64,000 nucleotides of DNA from Letharia columbiana (GCF_014066305.1 NW_023501106.1:62001-126000), one strand, 5' to 3'. Shown: positions 21,194-33,230, counted from the stretch's first letter. Numbers and translations: made by a program. The notes: generated by a model from the letters alone, not told the origin.

Positions 21194-22766
21194 TCATGAC
21201 GTTAGCAATGCAAGAGCTCCCAAAACACCCATCGTCATCAGCAACAAGCTGCTAGGTCGCAAAGGGTACGCCGCGGACTGTACAAGCCCACAGCAAGCGC
21301 GACTGTAGGTGACATTGTTGTGCTGAGCAGCGACTTCGAAGACTGACCCGGGCGAAGAGCCTTGGTTGTAGTAATCCACCTGACGCAGATTTCGTAGTCA
21401 GCATGGCTTTCTCAGGGCAAGAAGCCTAGTCGTGACCCAGGTTCGGGGAATAAAAGAGTGCTCTGCTCTCTGAAGATAATCTTTCAAACCCGGAATTCGT
21501 AAAATATAGGGGGGATGAGTTGCTCCGAAATATACATACCAGGAGAAAGTTGGGGGAATTGGGCCAGGCCGCTACGACAAGCGTTAGCAACGCGGCTTCA
21601 CGACTGCAAAGTCTTCATTCTAGCTTACCAGCGCAGTTGTTGGCCATGAGACCGAGGCTTCCAGTCCCGTTAAGTGCATTTGTTTGATTGATCAGAGCCG
21701 TAGTTGGTACCAAAAGGCTCGTCCCCGCGAGAGAAATCTCGGTATTGAGGTTGTGGTTCGCCATATACATCCGGTTTTCCGCCTCTTGACGACTCAAATT
21801 GGGCGGCCTTTGCTGGGTGCAAGGGAAGCTCTGGTTGGTGGGACTGAAAGGTGTCTCCCACATCTGGCTGAATTCGTCCAAAATGTATGGGACTTCAGTC
21901 TGGTTGGCGTTGTAATCCATAAAGATGACGGCTCGTTTCCCCATGAGAATCATGTCTGACAGGGTAGGCCAGGATGATATGTTCATTGGAATTTGAGGCG
22001 GCACATACGCGTAGTTGGAAAGTCCGGAGTTTACAATTGGAGCACTATAATTGCCGACGCCGATGAGGTCGGAATTGCTCAGAAGTATTGTGACCACATC
22101 GTAGGGGTGAGTCTTAATCCAGCCGGTTATGTTTGTGAGATAGGATTGGACCGTACCAACGTCGAGAAGATTGCAAGAAGTATGGCAGCAAGAGACGGTG
22201 CTGGTGGTAGCATTGTAATGTGTCTCGGTTTCGAACATTCTGATGCCGTCATCTAGCTGATCGATGACTCCAAGCTGTTGATTAGAGGCTGCATTGTTAG
22301 GCAGGACGAAGGGGCTGTTGTGTGCCCCAACATAGGTGATATTGCTGTACTTTCGACTGCAGAATTCGGGATAATTGTTGCATGCTTGCGTATTCGTTGG
22401 GATAGCCGAGGCTGACGTTCTGCTGGCCGTCGAGTTTCCCATCATTGTGCCATTCGAGGATGTTGAAGATGACCGCATGGAGCCTTGTAAGAGAGTCAGG
22501 CTTGTTGAGGTTGATTGCTTAGAGGTTGACGAAGATGAGGCATTGGCGACGGCCATGGTAGTTTGGAATATGGCAGTGGTGCCATTGAGGGTGGAGGTGG
22601 TAGTGTATGAAATGTAAGAAACGTCGGAGCCCGTAGGAAGGAGATCTCCTCCCAAGTTGGATATGCTGGTGCCTGTTGTAATGGAGCCTGAGAGTTGGAT
22701 ATCCGATGCCACTTGGGCGCTGACCTCAATGGCAAGAAGTAGGGTGGAGGGGAGAAGCAATAACAT
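21194..22766 (-). CDS. Secreted PLC-like phosphodiesterase (TIM-barrel), probable GPI-anchored
   Basis: Member of the fungal PLC-like phosphodiesterase (PI-PLC X fold) group. Three exons are inferred: 22766-21629, 21571-21540 and 21379-21194, giving 451 residues. The start chosen, MLLLLPSTLLLAIEVSAQ, is a good signal peptide; the frame runs further upstream but only with Ser/Pro-rich leader. A Ser/Thr-rich stalk spans about residues 40-140. The barrel follows with KYSNITYVGAHNSPFVL (candidate catalytic His), DDGIRMFETETHY, WIKTHPYDVVTILLSN, RAVIFMDYNANQT and, after splicing, PNFLLVDYYNQGSSPG. The protein ends in a hydrophobic stretch LLLMTMGVLGALALLTS after a small-residue region, as in GPI-anchor signals. 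There are many N-x-S/T sites. Intron 2 is 160 nt, longer than most here. Substrate unknown. Confidence 0.88.
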
Positions 22767-23075
22767 TATCAATTTCGAGGGACGGGGTACAGGTGATAAA
22801 GGATAGAGAAGAGAAGAGAAGGGAAGAGAAGAGAAGGAGTAGAGGTGAAGCACTAGCAGGGAGGCAGGCTGCTTGACAAGCTCTTAATGAATGAAGGCGA
22901 GGTTGAGATGACTTTGAATAGGACTATATTGGACTAGAAATGGAGGGTAGAAGAGGAGCAAGACGCGGTGAGACAAATGTCATAAAGTATTCGCCTTAGA
23001 TATTAAATAGAGAGACAAGACACTCGTGCCTCTGATGCAAATCCGCCGAAGCGCCGAAAAGATGAAGAAGAAGAG

Positions 23076-23130
23076 TAATGATAATGATAATGATAATAAT
23101 AATGATAATAATAATGATAATAATGATTAT
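23076..23130. repeat. AT-rich trinucleotide-like microsatellite (TAA/TGA units)
   Basis: Irregular array of AATGATAAT-type units, about 55 bp, directly visible in sequence. Confidence 0.9.
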
Positions 23131-23360
23131 GAGAAAGTATGTTATTATTATTAAGCACTGAGCACTTTTCTCCATACGTCAATCCCTTTTCTCTTCTCTC
23201 TCTTTCTTTTTATTTTTCGTTTCCTTTTCTCCCTTTTTATTTTTCTCCAAATTTTTAGAGATGACAGCATGTAAGCCAGGATGAGATGCCAGTAATGTAA
23301 TAGGGAGACGCGTCTTCAGTGGCGTTAAGAAGCTTCGTCACTCGGTGTTTCCTTGCATGT

Positions 23361-23383
23361 TTGATTGATTGATTGATTGATTA
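23361..23383. repeat. tetranucleotide microsatellite (TTGA)n
   Basis: About five and a half perfect TTGA/GATT units, located about 180 bp outside the start of the AT-rich retrotransposon relic. Confidence 0.9.
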
Positions 23384-23559
23384 CATTATACTACCCTGAA
23401 GTCTTGCCCTAGTAGCCGACTATGCGAGTTACATAATCTATCTAATCCTTTCGGCCAATCATATGGTCTCAAATAAATAAGGCTATATAAGTCACCGTCA
23501 TGGTTCTACGTTTTGTTGTATTTGATTCTTGAAAAGAAGTATACTCTATATCGCTGAGG

Positions 23560-26500
23560 CCCTTTCGTCTTAATCGTGTTCTTCTTTTTAACCGCCTACT
23601 TTAGTGAATTCTTATTATTAATCTTTATTAAGAGCTTAATATTACTTAATAAGCTTAATACTCCTTATAAAGTCCGCCGCTATAGAGGCGTAGCGTGGTT
23701 TTATTAATATATCTTTATAAGTAATAACCCCTCTTTTACCTTCCTTTCTCTTCGGCCTATTATATTCCTCGCTTTTTACTAAATAGCCTATATTCATAAA
23801 GAATATATCGAGTTATCTATTTCGCTCTATACTTATATTCTTTATTCTCTATATCCGATATTTATCGATTATAAAGAAAGATCTTAAGATTTATTTTCTC
23901 GATCTTTATTTACGTTATTAGCGACGTTTTAGCGCGCTTAACTCTCGAATATAGAAGTTATATTTATTTCGATAGTATTAATTAAATTCTTCTAAGAATA
24001 TCGCTTTACTTCTTATTAGTCTATTTAATAGTTTATTATTTCATCGCGTAGTCTTTAATAGCTATTTTAATCGTTAATATTATTCTTATCTATATAATTA
24101 ATAATTAGACTATTTCGTTAGTATTTATCTTTACTCTTTTATTATAAATTACTCGCTCTCGCTAATTAATAGTCTTCTTCGCCTCTCTATCCGCCTATTT
24201 ATTATTGTTAATATTAATATATATCGAGATCTAGTATAATTCTATTACTATTCTAAGATATCTTAGCGAATTAATAATCTATATTATCTATATTATATAA
24301 ATCTATTTTAAGTACTTATCTAAGTCTTTAATAGTTTAAATCGATATTTAATTATTCGTATTTACTATAACTCTATTAAATTATAATCTTATTTAATATA
24401 TAATTACTATAATTAGAGCTTAAAGAATATTATATAACTTCGCTAAGTATATTATATATTAGTCGCTTAAGTTTAAATAGATATTAAAAGTAGAATTAAT
24501 ATCTAACGATATAGTTAAAGCTTTTACTTTTTTATTAATTTCGCTATCGTCTATATATATTATTATATAATCTTTATTAATCGATCTTTTAATTAGTTCT
24601 TTAGCGGCTTTCTTAATCTTATAAATTATTATTTTAAAAGGCTTTTTAGTTAAGAGCGACGCTGAAAGAGCGTAATTTCTTAATCTTATTAATATCGTCG
24701 TATTATTCTTTGAATTTATTAATATATCGCTTTAGTAAACTTAGTTTTCTATTCTTCTTAGATTTTCTTTTAGACTTTTATCGCTTAAATTATAGCTTAA
24801 TAATCTTATTATATACTAAACTAGTAATAATTTGTAAGATAGCTTTTAAGGTAATCTTATTTAGCTATTATTTAACTAATAGAAGATACGCTTCTATATC
24901 GAGTGCTAAAATAAATATAACCTTAAATACTTTAGTTATCTTTTCTCTATCTAAGATTAAATTCTTTATAGCGATAAGAGATAAGTTTTATTATAATTGA
25001 TAGTATTTTTTAGGCTAGTATTATACTAAGTAGTAGTATATTATTTATAGAATAATTATCGCCTAATAGAGCTGTCTTATACTCTTATAATTATTATCTT
25101 ATATTAATCTAATAATTCTCGCTAGTATATCGATATTTTTAGTAGTTTTAGACTAAATCTTCTTATTATAATAGCTCTATAGAAGTTTAAAGTTAATTTT
25201 AACTCCTAGATAGCGAATAAAGTATCTTATTTTAATATATTATCTCTTATTAAGTTATAGAAAATAGTCTAAGTTAAATCTCTATTTTCTATTAAGATAT
25301 AGTAGTTAATATTTATTAAAATTAAACTTCGATTCATATTATAACATCTACTTTATATAAACTTCGTTATAAATTTTACGAAGAGCGTTATAGTTTTCCT
25401 CGATAGAGTTTTCTACTATTAGAAGGTTTATATCGTCTATAAAGTCGATAGCTATCGTTTTTAAATTAACGCGACTATTATATTTATTAATAAGATTTAA
25501 GTTATAGAAGAGATAAAGTATAAGCGATAGCGATAATTCTTAAGGAATTCCGATTACTATAAAAGTCTTTAATATAAAGTATTCGCTTATTTTTAGTACT
25601 GTTATTCTATTAAATAAGAATAATTCTACTTAGTTAACTACTCTTATATCGATTTTTCGCTTTCGAAGATTATAGAGTAATCGAGAATAAGAGACTTTAT
25701 TATATGCACCTAAAACGTCTAATAATAATATCGTAGCTACTTTATTAGGTTCTAGATCTAATATATCCTTTCTAGAAGATAATAAATATCGTATTTATAT
25801 AACTGTAATCTACGGCCTTCCTATATATAGTCGATAGAAGTCTATATATCTTCGTAAGATATGCTATTCTTCTAGTAAGAATAAACTTTATTATCTTTTC
25901 TATAATGTTAAGTAAAGCTATTAATCGATATTCTTTAGAAATTAAGTAATTCTTACCCGACTTCGAAAGAATAATTATTATCGATATCTTAAAGTGCTTT
26001 AAATAGTAGTTATTTATTATATATATATTGAATATTCTATATAGATAAGAGAGTAATAACTTTAGAATCTTTTTAAGAATTAGATTAGAGATCGCGTCTT
26101 TTTCGAGGCTCTTTTGACGGTGCTTGCGTTATAGTCTTTCTTATCTTATTTACGATAATCGTGCTTATTAGATAAACTTATAAGTATATCGTATTAACGT
26201 TAATATTATCTAACTTCGTCTATATTAATAATAAGAAGAACGTTTTTATAAGAGATCTACTTCGGCCTAGTTCGTTATATTTTTATTTATCTTTATTAAA
26301 TAGTAAAGAAAGATATATTTATATTATAAGTTGTTTTCTAATTCACTTAGTCTTTTTCTATATTATTTATAATAACTTATACGCCTCTATTATAAACTCT
26401 CTAAACGCCTTTCTAATAGTTCTCTTAATTAGATTATTTTTTAAAGTTTTTAGCGACTTTATACTTATTCTATATTTTCTTTAAAAGCGTTATTCTTTAG

Positions 26501-29270
26501 CTTTTTTAGTAATTTATAACGTTTTTATACTTTTTTATATTCTAGCGTAAATTCTAGTTTAGATTATAGTAATAATTTAATAATCGAAGTAGACTTCTTT
26601 TAGCCGCTTAGATAGAGTTAATAATAATCGCTACTTAATAATCGATATTATCGTTAATAAGGTTTTTATTATTTCTTTGAGATTAGTTAGTACTCTTTCG
26701 ATATTATAGCTCTAGCGAGTATTCTCTTAAAATCTCGATATCTAGTTTATTAAAGTTTCGATATATTATTAGTATTAACTTTATTATAGCTAGCTTAAGC
26801 TTTATAAGAATTAGAAGATAGTTAGATCCGCTTTTAAAATTATTTTCAATATTATAGTTAATAATATTTGCTATTAGTACTAGAGTAGCGAATAGTAAAT
26901 CTATTATTATTTAATAGTTTTCTTTATATATCACCATTTTACTAATAATATTTATTTTATAGCGAATTCTTTCACTATAAGTATTAGTTCTTCTACTCTC
27001 TTATTAATATAAGTATCTAATTTTCTTATATTATATAATAAAGATTAAAGTCGTCTAATATAATCTATTCGTTATCTTTAGACTTTATAAGTATCTTATA
27101 TAATTCGTTAAGTCTATCTATTTATTAGTTACTAAGATTATAGATATTATATATATATATAATTCTATTATTTTTTAAACTTAATATTAAGAGTATAGAG
27201 ATTTAATAAGTAATATAATAGATATTATTACTTTAGTGATATTCTCTTATTAATATAGAAGTATATTCGTATATTATTATAATAGAAGTAGATTAAGTTA
27301 AATCTATTCTTTAGAGAATAATACGATATATTTATATTAATATTTCTTTGAGCTTCTAAATTACTACTATATTGATATTATAAATCTTTTTATTATTAAA
27401 GAGTTCTATTATAATCATTCTAGATTTCTTTATATTATATTATAGTATTAATAGCTAACTAGAATATACTACTATTTCTTAATATTATTATTAATATTAC
27501 TTACTCGCTTCGCCTAGTCTATAGAGTTTATATTCTCTTTCTAAGTATTCTCCTTTTCTTAATTATTAATAGATCGAATATATCTCTTTTATTCCCATTA
27601 ACGAAAACCGCAATTCTCTTATTATTACTCTTTTGACTTAGAAGTTATCTATTATCCTCGAGATTATTAATTTCCTCTATCGCTATATTATTCTTATATC
27701 ATTTAACTTCGTCTACTACTTTAGAGGGCGATCTATTTCTAGACGAGACCCTTATTAATAATATAAAGCATATCTTCTTTTATTTAGCTAAAGATTCGAT
27801 ATAGTAATTCTTTCGAGATTCGACGCTCTAATTTCTTTTCTACTAACTATTCTATCTCTATCTACTAGCCTATCGCGTATAAATACTAGCCTTAAAAAAA
27901 TTCCTCATTTCGTCTATAATTAGATATATTCTAAAAGTAATTACTTAATTAATTACTTATTTAATAGCTAGTCGATATTTTCTTTATTATTATAAATCGT
28001 AAAGAAGTCTATTATCTCGCTATTCTTATTCTCGCTATCTCCCTCTTCTTTACTATATTATCTTATTTTAAGCTTTATATAGTCTCTCGCAAATTAAGTA
28101 TTTGCGAGTGTTAATCGTGTAATCTTTATAATAATACTTTTCTAAGCATTTCCGCATACTAAGTAATTCTTTTTAAGGTATACAATTAATAGATAATCGT
28201 ATTTCCAGTATACGAAGTATTACTTTAATTTATACTACTTATTATAAACGTAATAACTATATAATTCCGAATCGATAACTAGACCTTCTTTTAGTACTCT
28301 ATTTTTTTCTAAGAATACTAATTTAATAATTAATGAATTTTTATTATAACTCTCTTTATTCGCGCTAAACTAGCTTAGTTATACTATATCGAGATTTAGC
28401 GTATTAATATTCTTATTTTAAACCCTTTTAATTGCCGTAGTTATATCTTTTAATATTAAATATATTAATCCTTACTCTATAGAGTGAAGATTATATATTT
28501 TAGTAATTACTCTTATATTATCATTTATCTTTAAAGTCTAATTCTTACTTTTTCTTAGTCTATTCACCTTCTTCTTATTTATAATTATAATATATATATC
28601 GTTACTCGCTAGCCTTCTAGCTATTCTAATAGATTTTCTTATAGTATTTATACTTTTTATATATCTATTAATTATCGTAATTATCTCGCTTAATATCTTT
28701 TCCTTTAATACTTTACTTACTATCTCATTTTATAACTTTTATAATAATCTTATTTAGCTTATTATATAGTACTTAGCCTTATTTTTAATATTACTAATAA
28801 TATAATAGAAATTTCTTTAATAATAGAAGGATATTAAGGATTAGCTTAGTACGCTAGCGTAGCTAGCTATCGATATATTGCTTTTCAAACTAGCTATCTA
28901 ATATTTAATATACATAATCTTTTTCTTTATATTATTATCTCGATTACTTAAGTTAATAGCTAGTTTATATACTTTATCTAAAACTATCTAGATTTTAGAT
29001 TTATTATTCATCTTTTCTATAAATATTATCGCCGCCTTAAGAATAATAGCTACTTCGTCTATTAATAGTTTCTAATCTTTATCTATTATTTTTAATATAG
29101 TATTTATTAATAACTTTAATATAAATGCGTGCTCCTTGAAATTATAACTATTATAATTCTATTAGGCTAGCTAGTTTTATTTAATATAGTTATAGAGGTA
29201 TAGACGTTCTCTAAAGTTAATTGAAGGGTCTAACCTTACTAAGTACTTTTAAATATGTGTATCTACTTTT
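23560..29270 (-). mobile_element. RIP-degraded non-LTR retrotransposon (Tad1/I-like LINE)
   Basis: A 5.7 kb block of very AT-rich DNA with no long frame. CpA and TpG are nearly absent while CpG, CpT and CpC persist (many TCG, GCG), the footprint of saturated C-to-T mutation at CpA on both strands. Reading the minus strand past the mutations shows remnants in LINE order. At 27.35-27.47 kb there is an endonuclease-like DIVVIQ-type block. At 25501-25554 lies the reverse transcriptase block I-G-I-P-stop-E-L-S-L-S-L-I-L, where the stop replaces the usual glutamine (CAA to TAA). At 25420-25449 is FIDDINLL, the catalytic Asp pair. At about 24.18-24.25 kb is an RNase H end with ADREAK. Sequence from 28 to 29.2 kb would be ORF1. 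No LTRs were seen. Ends are set by composition, accurate to perhaps 100 bp; no target-site duplication was identified. Confidence 0.82.
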
Positions 29271-29707
29271 ATAGCTCAATAATATAGTTGTTGTCGAAAG
29301 TTTTTCTTTATATGTTGATTGGGCGGCTGCAACGAAAGTGGTTTAAACAAAAGAAATAAAGTTGTGCGTTGATGACGTCGGAGCGGGCTTAACTTTTCCT
29401 TCGGATTTTGGTTAAAGTATCACCAACGGCTCCGACGGAAATGGATAACAACGAATTCACATTTCCATAATAATGACATTATCCATGCCGGTGCCGAGCG
29501 TGTCTAGGTAACACTCGTACATTATGAATATATGAATATATGTATATATTTTTATCCTTTAAGCAACAAGCAATAGAATCACACCAGCCTAGCAGAGCAA
29601 ATTGAACCATCTGCCTTTCTCTACCCTTCTTTCCTATCCTCTCGCTCCCTCAGGGCCCTCTCTCCCCCCCCCAAAGTCTTTCCTCTCCTGCCCATTGCTC
29701 ACCACCA
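29271..29707. promoter_or_regulatory. upstream region of the SUR7-family gene
   Basis: Composition returns to normal here. Pyrimidine-rich leader sequence, including a run of eight or nine C at about 29667-29675, precedes the start codon. The proximity of the RIP-mutated block may influence expression, but that is inference. Confidence 0.45.
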
Positions 29708-30891
29708 ATGGCCCTCCCAGCTTTCGTCTCGAACCACCGCTCACGCAAAGTACCACAAGAGAAATCTACGGCTCATATCTCTCCATCCTCCTCCGGCCTT
29801 TCCCCTAACAATGACGCTCTACATCCTTCGCCCTCAACCGTCAGGGCAGCAACCCGCACTCGTCTCATTTTCTCCCTCCTCACCTCTCTCCTCTTCCTCA
29901 TCGCCCTCGTCTTCCTCATTCTCGTCGAGGTCGGCAACACAAACGCTCATCGGGCAGTCGTGGGAAGCATCTACTTTTTGAAGCTCGACCTCAGCCATAT
30001 CATTCCCCAAGCTGTTCCCCAGGCTACTCTCATCAATTCAATCGCAAGAACATTGGGGCTCCACGATTTCTATCAAGTTGGTCTATGGAATTACTGCGAG
30101 GGATATGGGAGTGGCATTACGGGTTGTAGCAAGCCGCAAACGCTGTATTGGTTCAACCCCGTTGAGATCATTCTCAATCAGCTACTCGCTGGAGCCACAA
30201 GTATGCCACTCATCATTCGCACTCCTTGTGGTACCTGTAAATGCTAACTGGCAAAACTAAGTTGCCCTGCCTGCAAACATCATTTCGGCTCTCTCTCTTG
30301 TCCGAACAGCTTCTCACTGGGTACGTACATTTCGGAGCTGACCCTTCCTATTTGGTGTTGAAATTGAGTTGCAAGAAATGTTTCGGGAGCAAGAAGACCT
30401 TTCTACTCCCCAGACCTCCATTTCCTACCTCGAATAAGCAATGCTGACCCCGAAAGATGTTTGCCCTCTTCTTGACTGGTGTTTCCACCTGCTTCGTTTC
30501 CATCTTCCTCACCCCACTGAGTATTTACACGCGCTGGGCGACTTTCCCCATCGCCATCTTCGCTTTCCTCAGCGCCCTCACAACGACTGCCGGCAGCATC
30601 ATTGCCACCGTCATGTTCATCATATTCGAAAAGGTCATCCACAGCGCCGAAGGCGAGGTTAACATCGTGCCAGAGATTGGGTTCAAGATGTTTGCATTCA
30701 TGTGGGTGGCTAGCGCGTGTGCAATTGTCGGATGGTTGGTTCAGCTAGGCTTGTGTTGCTGTTGTGCCAGCAGGCGCGACGTGAGGCTAGGAAAGAAGAC
30801 TGGGCGGGCAAAAGCGTGGAGAGAGCGCGGAGAAGTGCCGCCTCATGAGACGCGGGAGAGAAAAAGGGGGCTCTTTGGGCGGAAAAGGTAG
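29708..30891 (+). CDS. SUR7/PalI-family plasma-membrane protein
   Basis: Four-transmembrane protein of the Sur7/PalI claudin-like family, associated with eisosomes and cell-wall or pH signalling. Three exons are inferred: 29708-30200, 30262-30320 and 30457-30891, giving 328 residues. A disordered N-terminus precedes TM1 (about residues 55-77, LIFSLLTSLLFLIALVFLIL). The extracellular loop carries the family signature GLWNYCEGYGSG...GCSKP with paired cysteines. Later membrane spans are in MFALFLTGVSTCFVSIFL, FPIAIFAFLSALTTTAGSII and FAFMWVASACAIVGWLVQLG. The cytosolic tail is Arg/Lys-rich. Spliced exon 2 reads ALPANIISALSLVRTASHW, as expected. Whether it is Sur7, FMP45-like or PalI-like cannot be settled by eye. 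Confidence 0.88.
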
Positions 30892-31310
30892 TCACGGAAG
30901 GCTGTAAATATGTAGAAAAGCCAATATCTCATTTCCTGCGTCTCCATGTATTTCGCGCTCCAGTAAATTACGAAATTGTCACGGAGGACCTTGAGAACTA
31001 AGATCGCTTTAGACGGCCATAGTATTCTGATGCAGTGTTTCAATTACCTGCTATCCTAGGAGTAACATACAATTGAGCAAGTCCACCGAAATGATATCGC
31101 ACATGAAGAGCCTGGTGTTGTTCAATCCGTCCGAGACCTGACTTGCCATCGGTAGATAGTACTTCACCGGGTATCTCCGCTCGTAATGCTCGCTGACTGC
31201 GGGTAAGACTCGGACCTGGTAAAAGCATTGTGGGGGGTATAACGCGCTGATGCCCGAAATCAACCCTCCGAAACTCCGTGCATATGCCATATTGCTCCTC
31301 GCTACGCATC
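30892..31310. other. convergent intergenic region
   Basis: Both flanking genes end here. Short minus-strand frames are extensions or shadows without coding support. Confidence 0.4.
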
Positions 31311-33230
31311 TCAAGCCTCGGGGAAATGTAACTCCTCGGCAGGCACGTTATACTGCTTAGCATCGTTCGGGGTTGTGGCGCCCTCGTAGCCAACCAAGGT
31401 CTTGTCCTCGTCATCTGCCTTGTCTTCATCATCCTCCGAGTCGCTCAAAACGAAGGCCGTGTCTTGAGTATTGGAGAATGTAATCACTCCATCGCCAGCA
31501 TTCGCATCGGGTGCGGCCTGGGGAGCGGTAGAATACTGCTTTTCTTCCTCACTCTCGTATTCCTCCTCGTACTCCCCTTCCTCCTCCTCCTCCTCGTTCT
31601 CCTCAGAGCTATAGGATTCAGAAGCTTCACCGTCCAACTTGTACCCACTGCTTTCTTGAACATCCTCAGCGCTGTCATAATCTGCCCCTTCACGGTCCAG
31701 GAGGTCCCCGTTCATCCCCTGAGCATTCTCATCGCTGTTGTAATCTGCCTCTTCGCCGTTCAAGAGGCTCCCATTCGTCCCTTGGACATCCTCAGCGCTG
31801 TCATAATCTGCCTCTCCACGGTCCAGGAAGTTCCCAATCATTCCCTGCACATCCTCAGCGCTGTTGTAGTCCGCCTCTCCACGGTCCAAAATGTTCTCGC
31901 GGCTTCCCTTAACCTCAGCAGAGCTATTGTAGCCCGAAGCTCCGCGGTCCATCTTATATCCATTGATGCCCTGCGCGTCCTCATACCCAGCGTCCCCCTT
32001 GTACTGCAGAAAATCTTGGTATTCTTCGCCGTTGCAACGCACGCCTTGGTAGGCTCGTTGTATACGTGAATAGCTCGAATAGAGATGACTGGACCCCTCC
32101 TCATAGCCACTTGGCGATTGCTGCTCCTCGCTATTGAACGATGCGCTTCGAGAACGCTTTGAGTGACGTGCATAAGGATCTTCTTCTTCGTAGTCTTCAC
32201 CACTCAGAGATCGCTTCGTACCATGAGGCATATTGACAACATCTTCATCAGTGTCGGAACACTCTAAACCTTGGACAGACACAGCCTCTTGCTGACCATT
32301 CTGGACACAATTTTGGCCAACAAGATGCTGATGATGACGCAGGTCGGGATAATCGCCTCCCTTGTTATCATTGTGGTTGGAAATTGCTCTGGATGACTCC
32401 CCATCTGGAATGCGCACGGCGTTACGTTGTCCCTGAGATTCGTTTTCGACATCGTTTGGGTGTATGTCGTTCAGCTTGTGGACGGCTGTAGACTCAGTGC
32501 CCGTCATGAGCTGATTCTTGATTTCCTCCTCGTACTTCGCACGCAATTCTGCCTTCACACCCGCTTGGAGCTCTTCGGCCAACTGCTGCTTGACCTCTGT
32601 CGCATACTTCGCACGCAACTCTGCCTCCACCTCCGGTCCAAGCTCTTTGATTAACTGCTGCTTGACCTCTGTCTCATACTCCGCTCGTAGCTCTGCCTTT
32701 ACCAACGTTACAAGCTCTACTGCCAACTGCTGCTTAACTTCTGGCTCGAACTCGGCTTCCAACTTCGCCTTCACCACAGATTCAAGCTCCCCCACGAGTC
32801 TGGCCTTTGTCTGGTCTTTGACGTCACGCTCATACGCGGATACGATCATATCTTCGTCTTCGTAAACCTTCTCACGAATCTCTTCTCGGTAATGGTCTTC
32901 TAGAATTGCCTTGACGTTTTTGGTCATTTCATCGAGCAGTTTTCCCTTGTGATCGTCGATGGACAATCTGCTCTCTTCGGCACGGCGGCGATTAGCTTCA
33001 GCCTCAGCATGCCTGATTCGTGCGGCATTCTTGATTTCTGTCTCTCTCCTCGCCTTTCTTGCTTCGTACTGATCGTGTTCATCTTGCGCTTTGGCTTGTT
33101 TGCCCTTTTCGATGATGGCTTGGAAAGGTGCGTATGCCTTTCTATCGAATCCAGGGCCACCACGAGAACTAGTCATACCGAAGACATGCTTCTGCATTGA
33201 CGATGCGTAGCTGGCTTCGGGTCGTTCCAT
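31311..33230 (-). CDS. Acidic protein built from two unrelated tandem repeat arrays
   Basis: Not recognised. An open 639-codon frame with no need for introns. The N-terminus (1-130) is charged and helical, with a basic stretch (YEARKARRETEIKNAARIRH). Residues about 145-245 hold four copies of a 24-residue repeat based on V-K-A-E-L-R-A-x-Y-x-x-E-V-K-Q-Q-L-x-x-E-L, likely a long helix or coiled coil. A KRSRS-type basic patch lies near 350. Residues about 430-545 hold about five copies of a 21-residue repeat of the type D-R-G-E-A-D-Y-N-S-A-E-D-V-Q-G, followed by Glu-rich sequence (EENEEEEEEGEYEEEYESEE). No catalytic motif. The composition suggests a structural or scaffold role, but nothing in the sequence fixes it. 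Start is the first methionine, MERPEASYASS. Confidence 0.75.
   Translation of the reverse strand: MERPEASYASSMQKHVFGMTSSRGGPGFDRKAYAPFQAIIEKGKQAKAQDEHDQYEARKARRETEIKNAARIRHAEAEANRRRAEESRLSIDDHKGKLLDEMTKNVKAILEDHYREEIREKVYEDEDMIVSAYERDVKDQTKARLVGELESVVKAKLEAEFEPEVKQQLAVELVTLVKAELRAEYETEVKQQLIKELGPEVEAELRAKYATEVKQQLAEELQAGVKAELRAKYEEEIKNQLMTGTESTAVHKLNDIHPNDVENESQGQRNAVRIPDGESSRAISNHNDNKGGDYPDLRHHQHLVGQNCVQNGQQEAVSVQGLECSDTDEDVVNMPHGTKRSLSGEDYEEEDPYARHSKRSRSASFNSEEQQSPSGYEEGSSHLYSSYSRIQRAYQGVRCNGEEYQDFLQYKGDAGYEDAQGINGYKMDRGASGYNSSAEVKGSRENILDRGEADYNSAEDVQGMIGNFLDRGEADYDSAEDVQGTNGSLLNGEEADYNSDENAQGMNGDLLDREGADYDSAEDVQESSGYKLDGEASESYSSEENEEEEEEGEYEEEYESEEEKQYSTAPQAAPDANAGDGVITFSNTQDTAFVLSDSEDDEDKADDEDKTLVGYEGATTPNDAKQYNVPAEELHFPEA
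31625..31960 (-). repeat. 63-bp coding tandem repeat (about five diverged copies)
   Basis: On the plus strand the unit is marked by recurring 'cagcgctgtcataatctgcc' and 'cacggtccag' elements. It encodes the 21-residue DRGEADYNSAEDVQG repeat. Copies are diverged, so the array is not recent. Confidence 0.85.
32510..32800 (-). repeat. 72-bp coding tandem repeat (four copies)
   Basis: Encodes the 24-residue EVKQQL-centred repeat. On the plus strand, 'aactgctgctt' recurs at about 72-bp spacing. Confidence 0.85.

Larger units (their letters stand above)
22767..23559. other. upstream region of the PLC-like gene with microsatellites
   Basis: GC-normal flank between the PLC-like gene start and the AT-rich element. 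It contains two simple-sequence arrays (listed separately) and pyrimidine-rich tracts at 23170-23245. No gene seen. Confidence 0.5.

Noticed and set aside
24710..25000. 96-codon plus-strand frame inside the AT-rich block
   Set aside because: AT-rich DNA lacking CpA yields Leu/Ile/Phe-rich random frames; the true remnants are on the other strand.
23560..29270. LTR retrotransposon or centromeric repeat
   Set aside because: No direct terminal repeats or tandem satellites; reverse transcriptase and RNase H remnants are in non-LTR order.
31464..32069. 201-codon plus-strand frame opposite the repeat protein
   Set aside because: It is the antisense of the 63-bp coding repeat; periodic coding DNA keeps the opposite frame open. 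No start context or domain.
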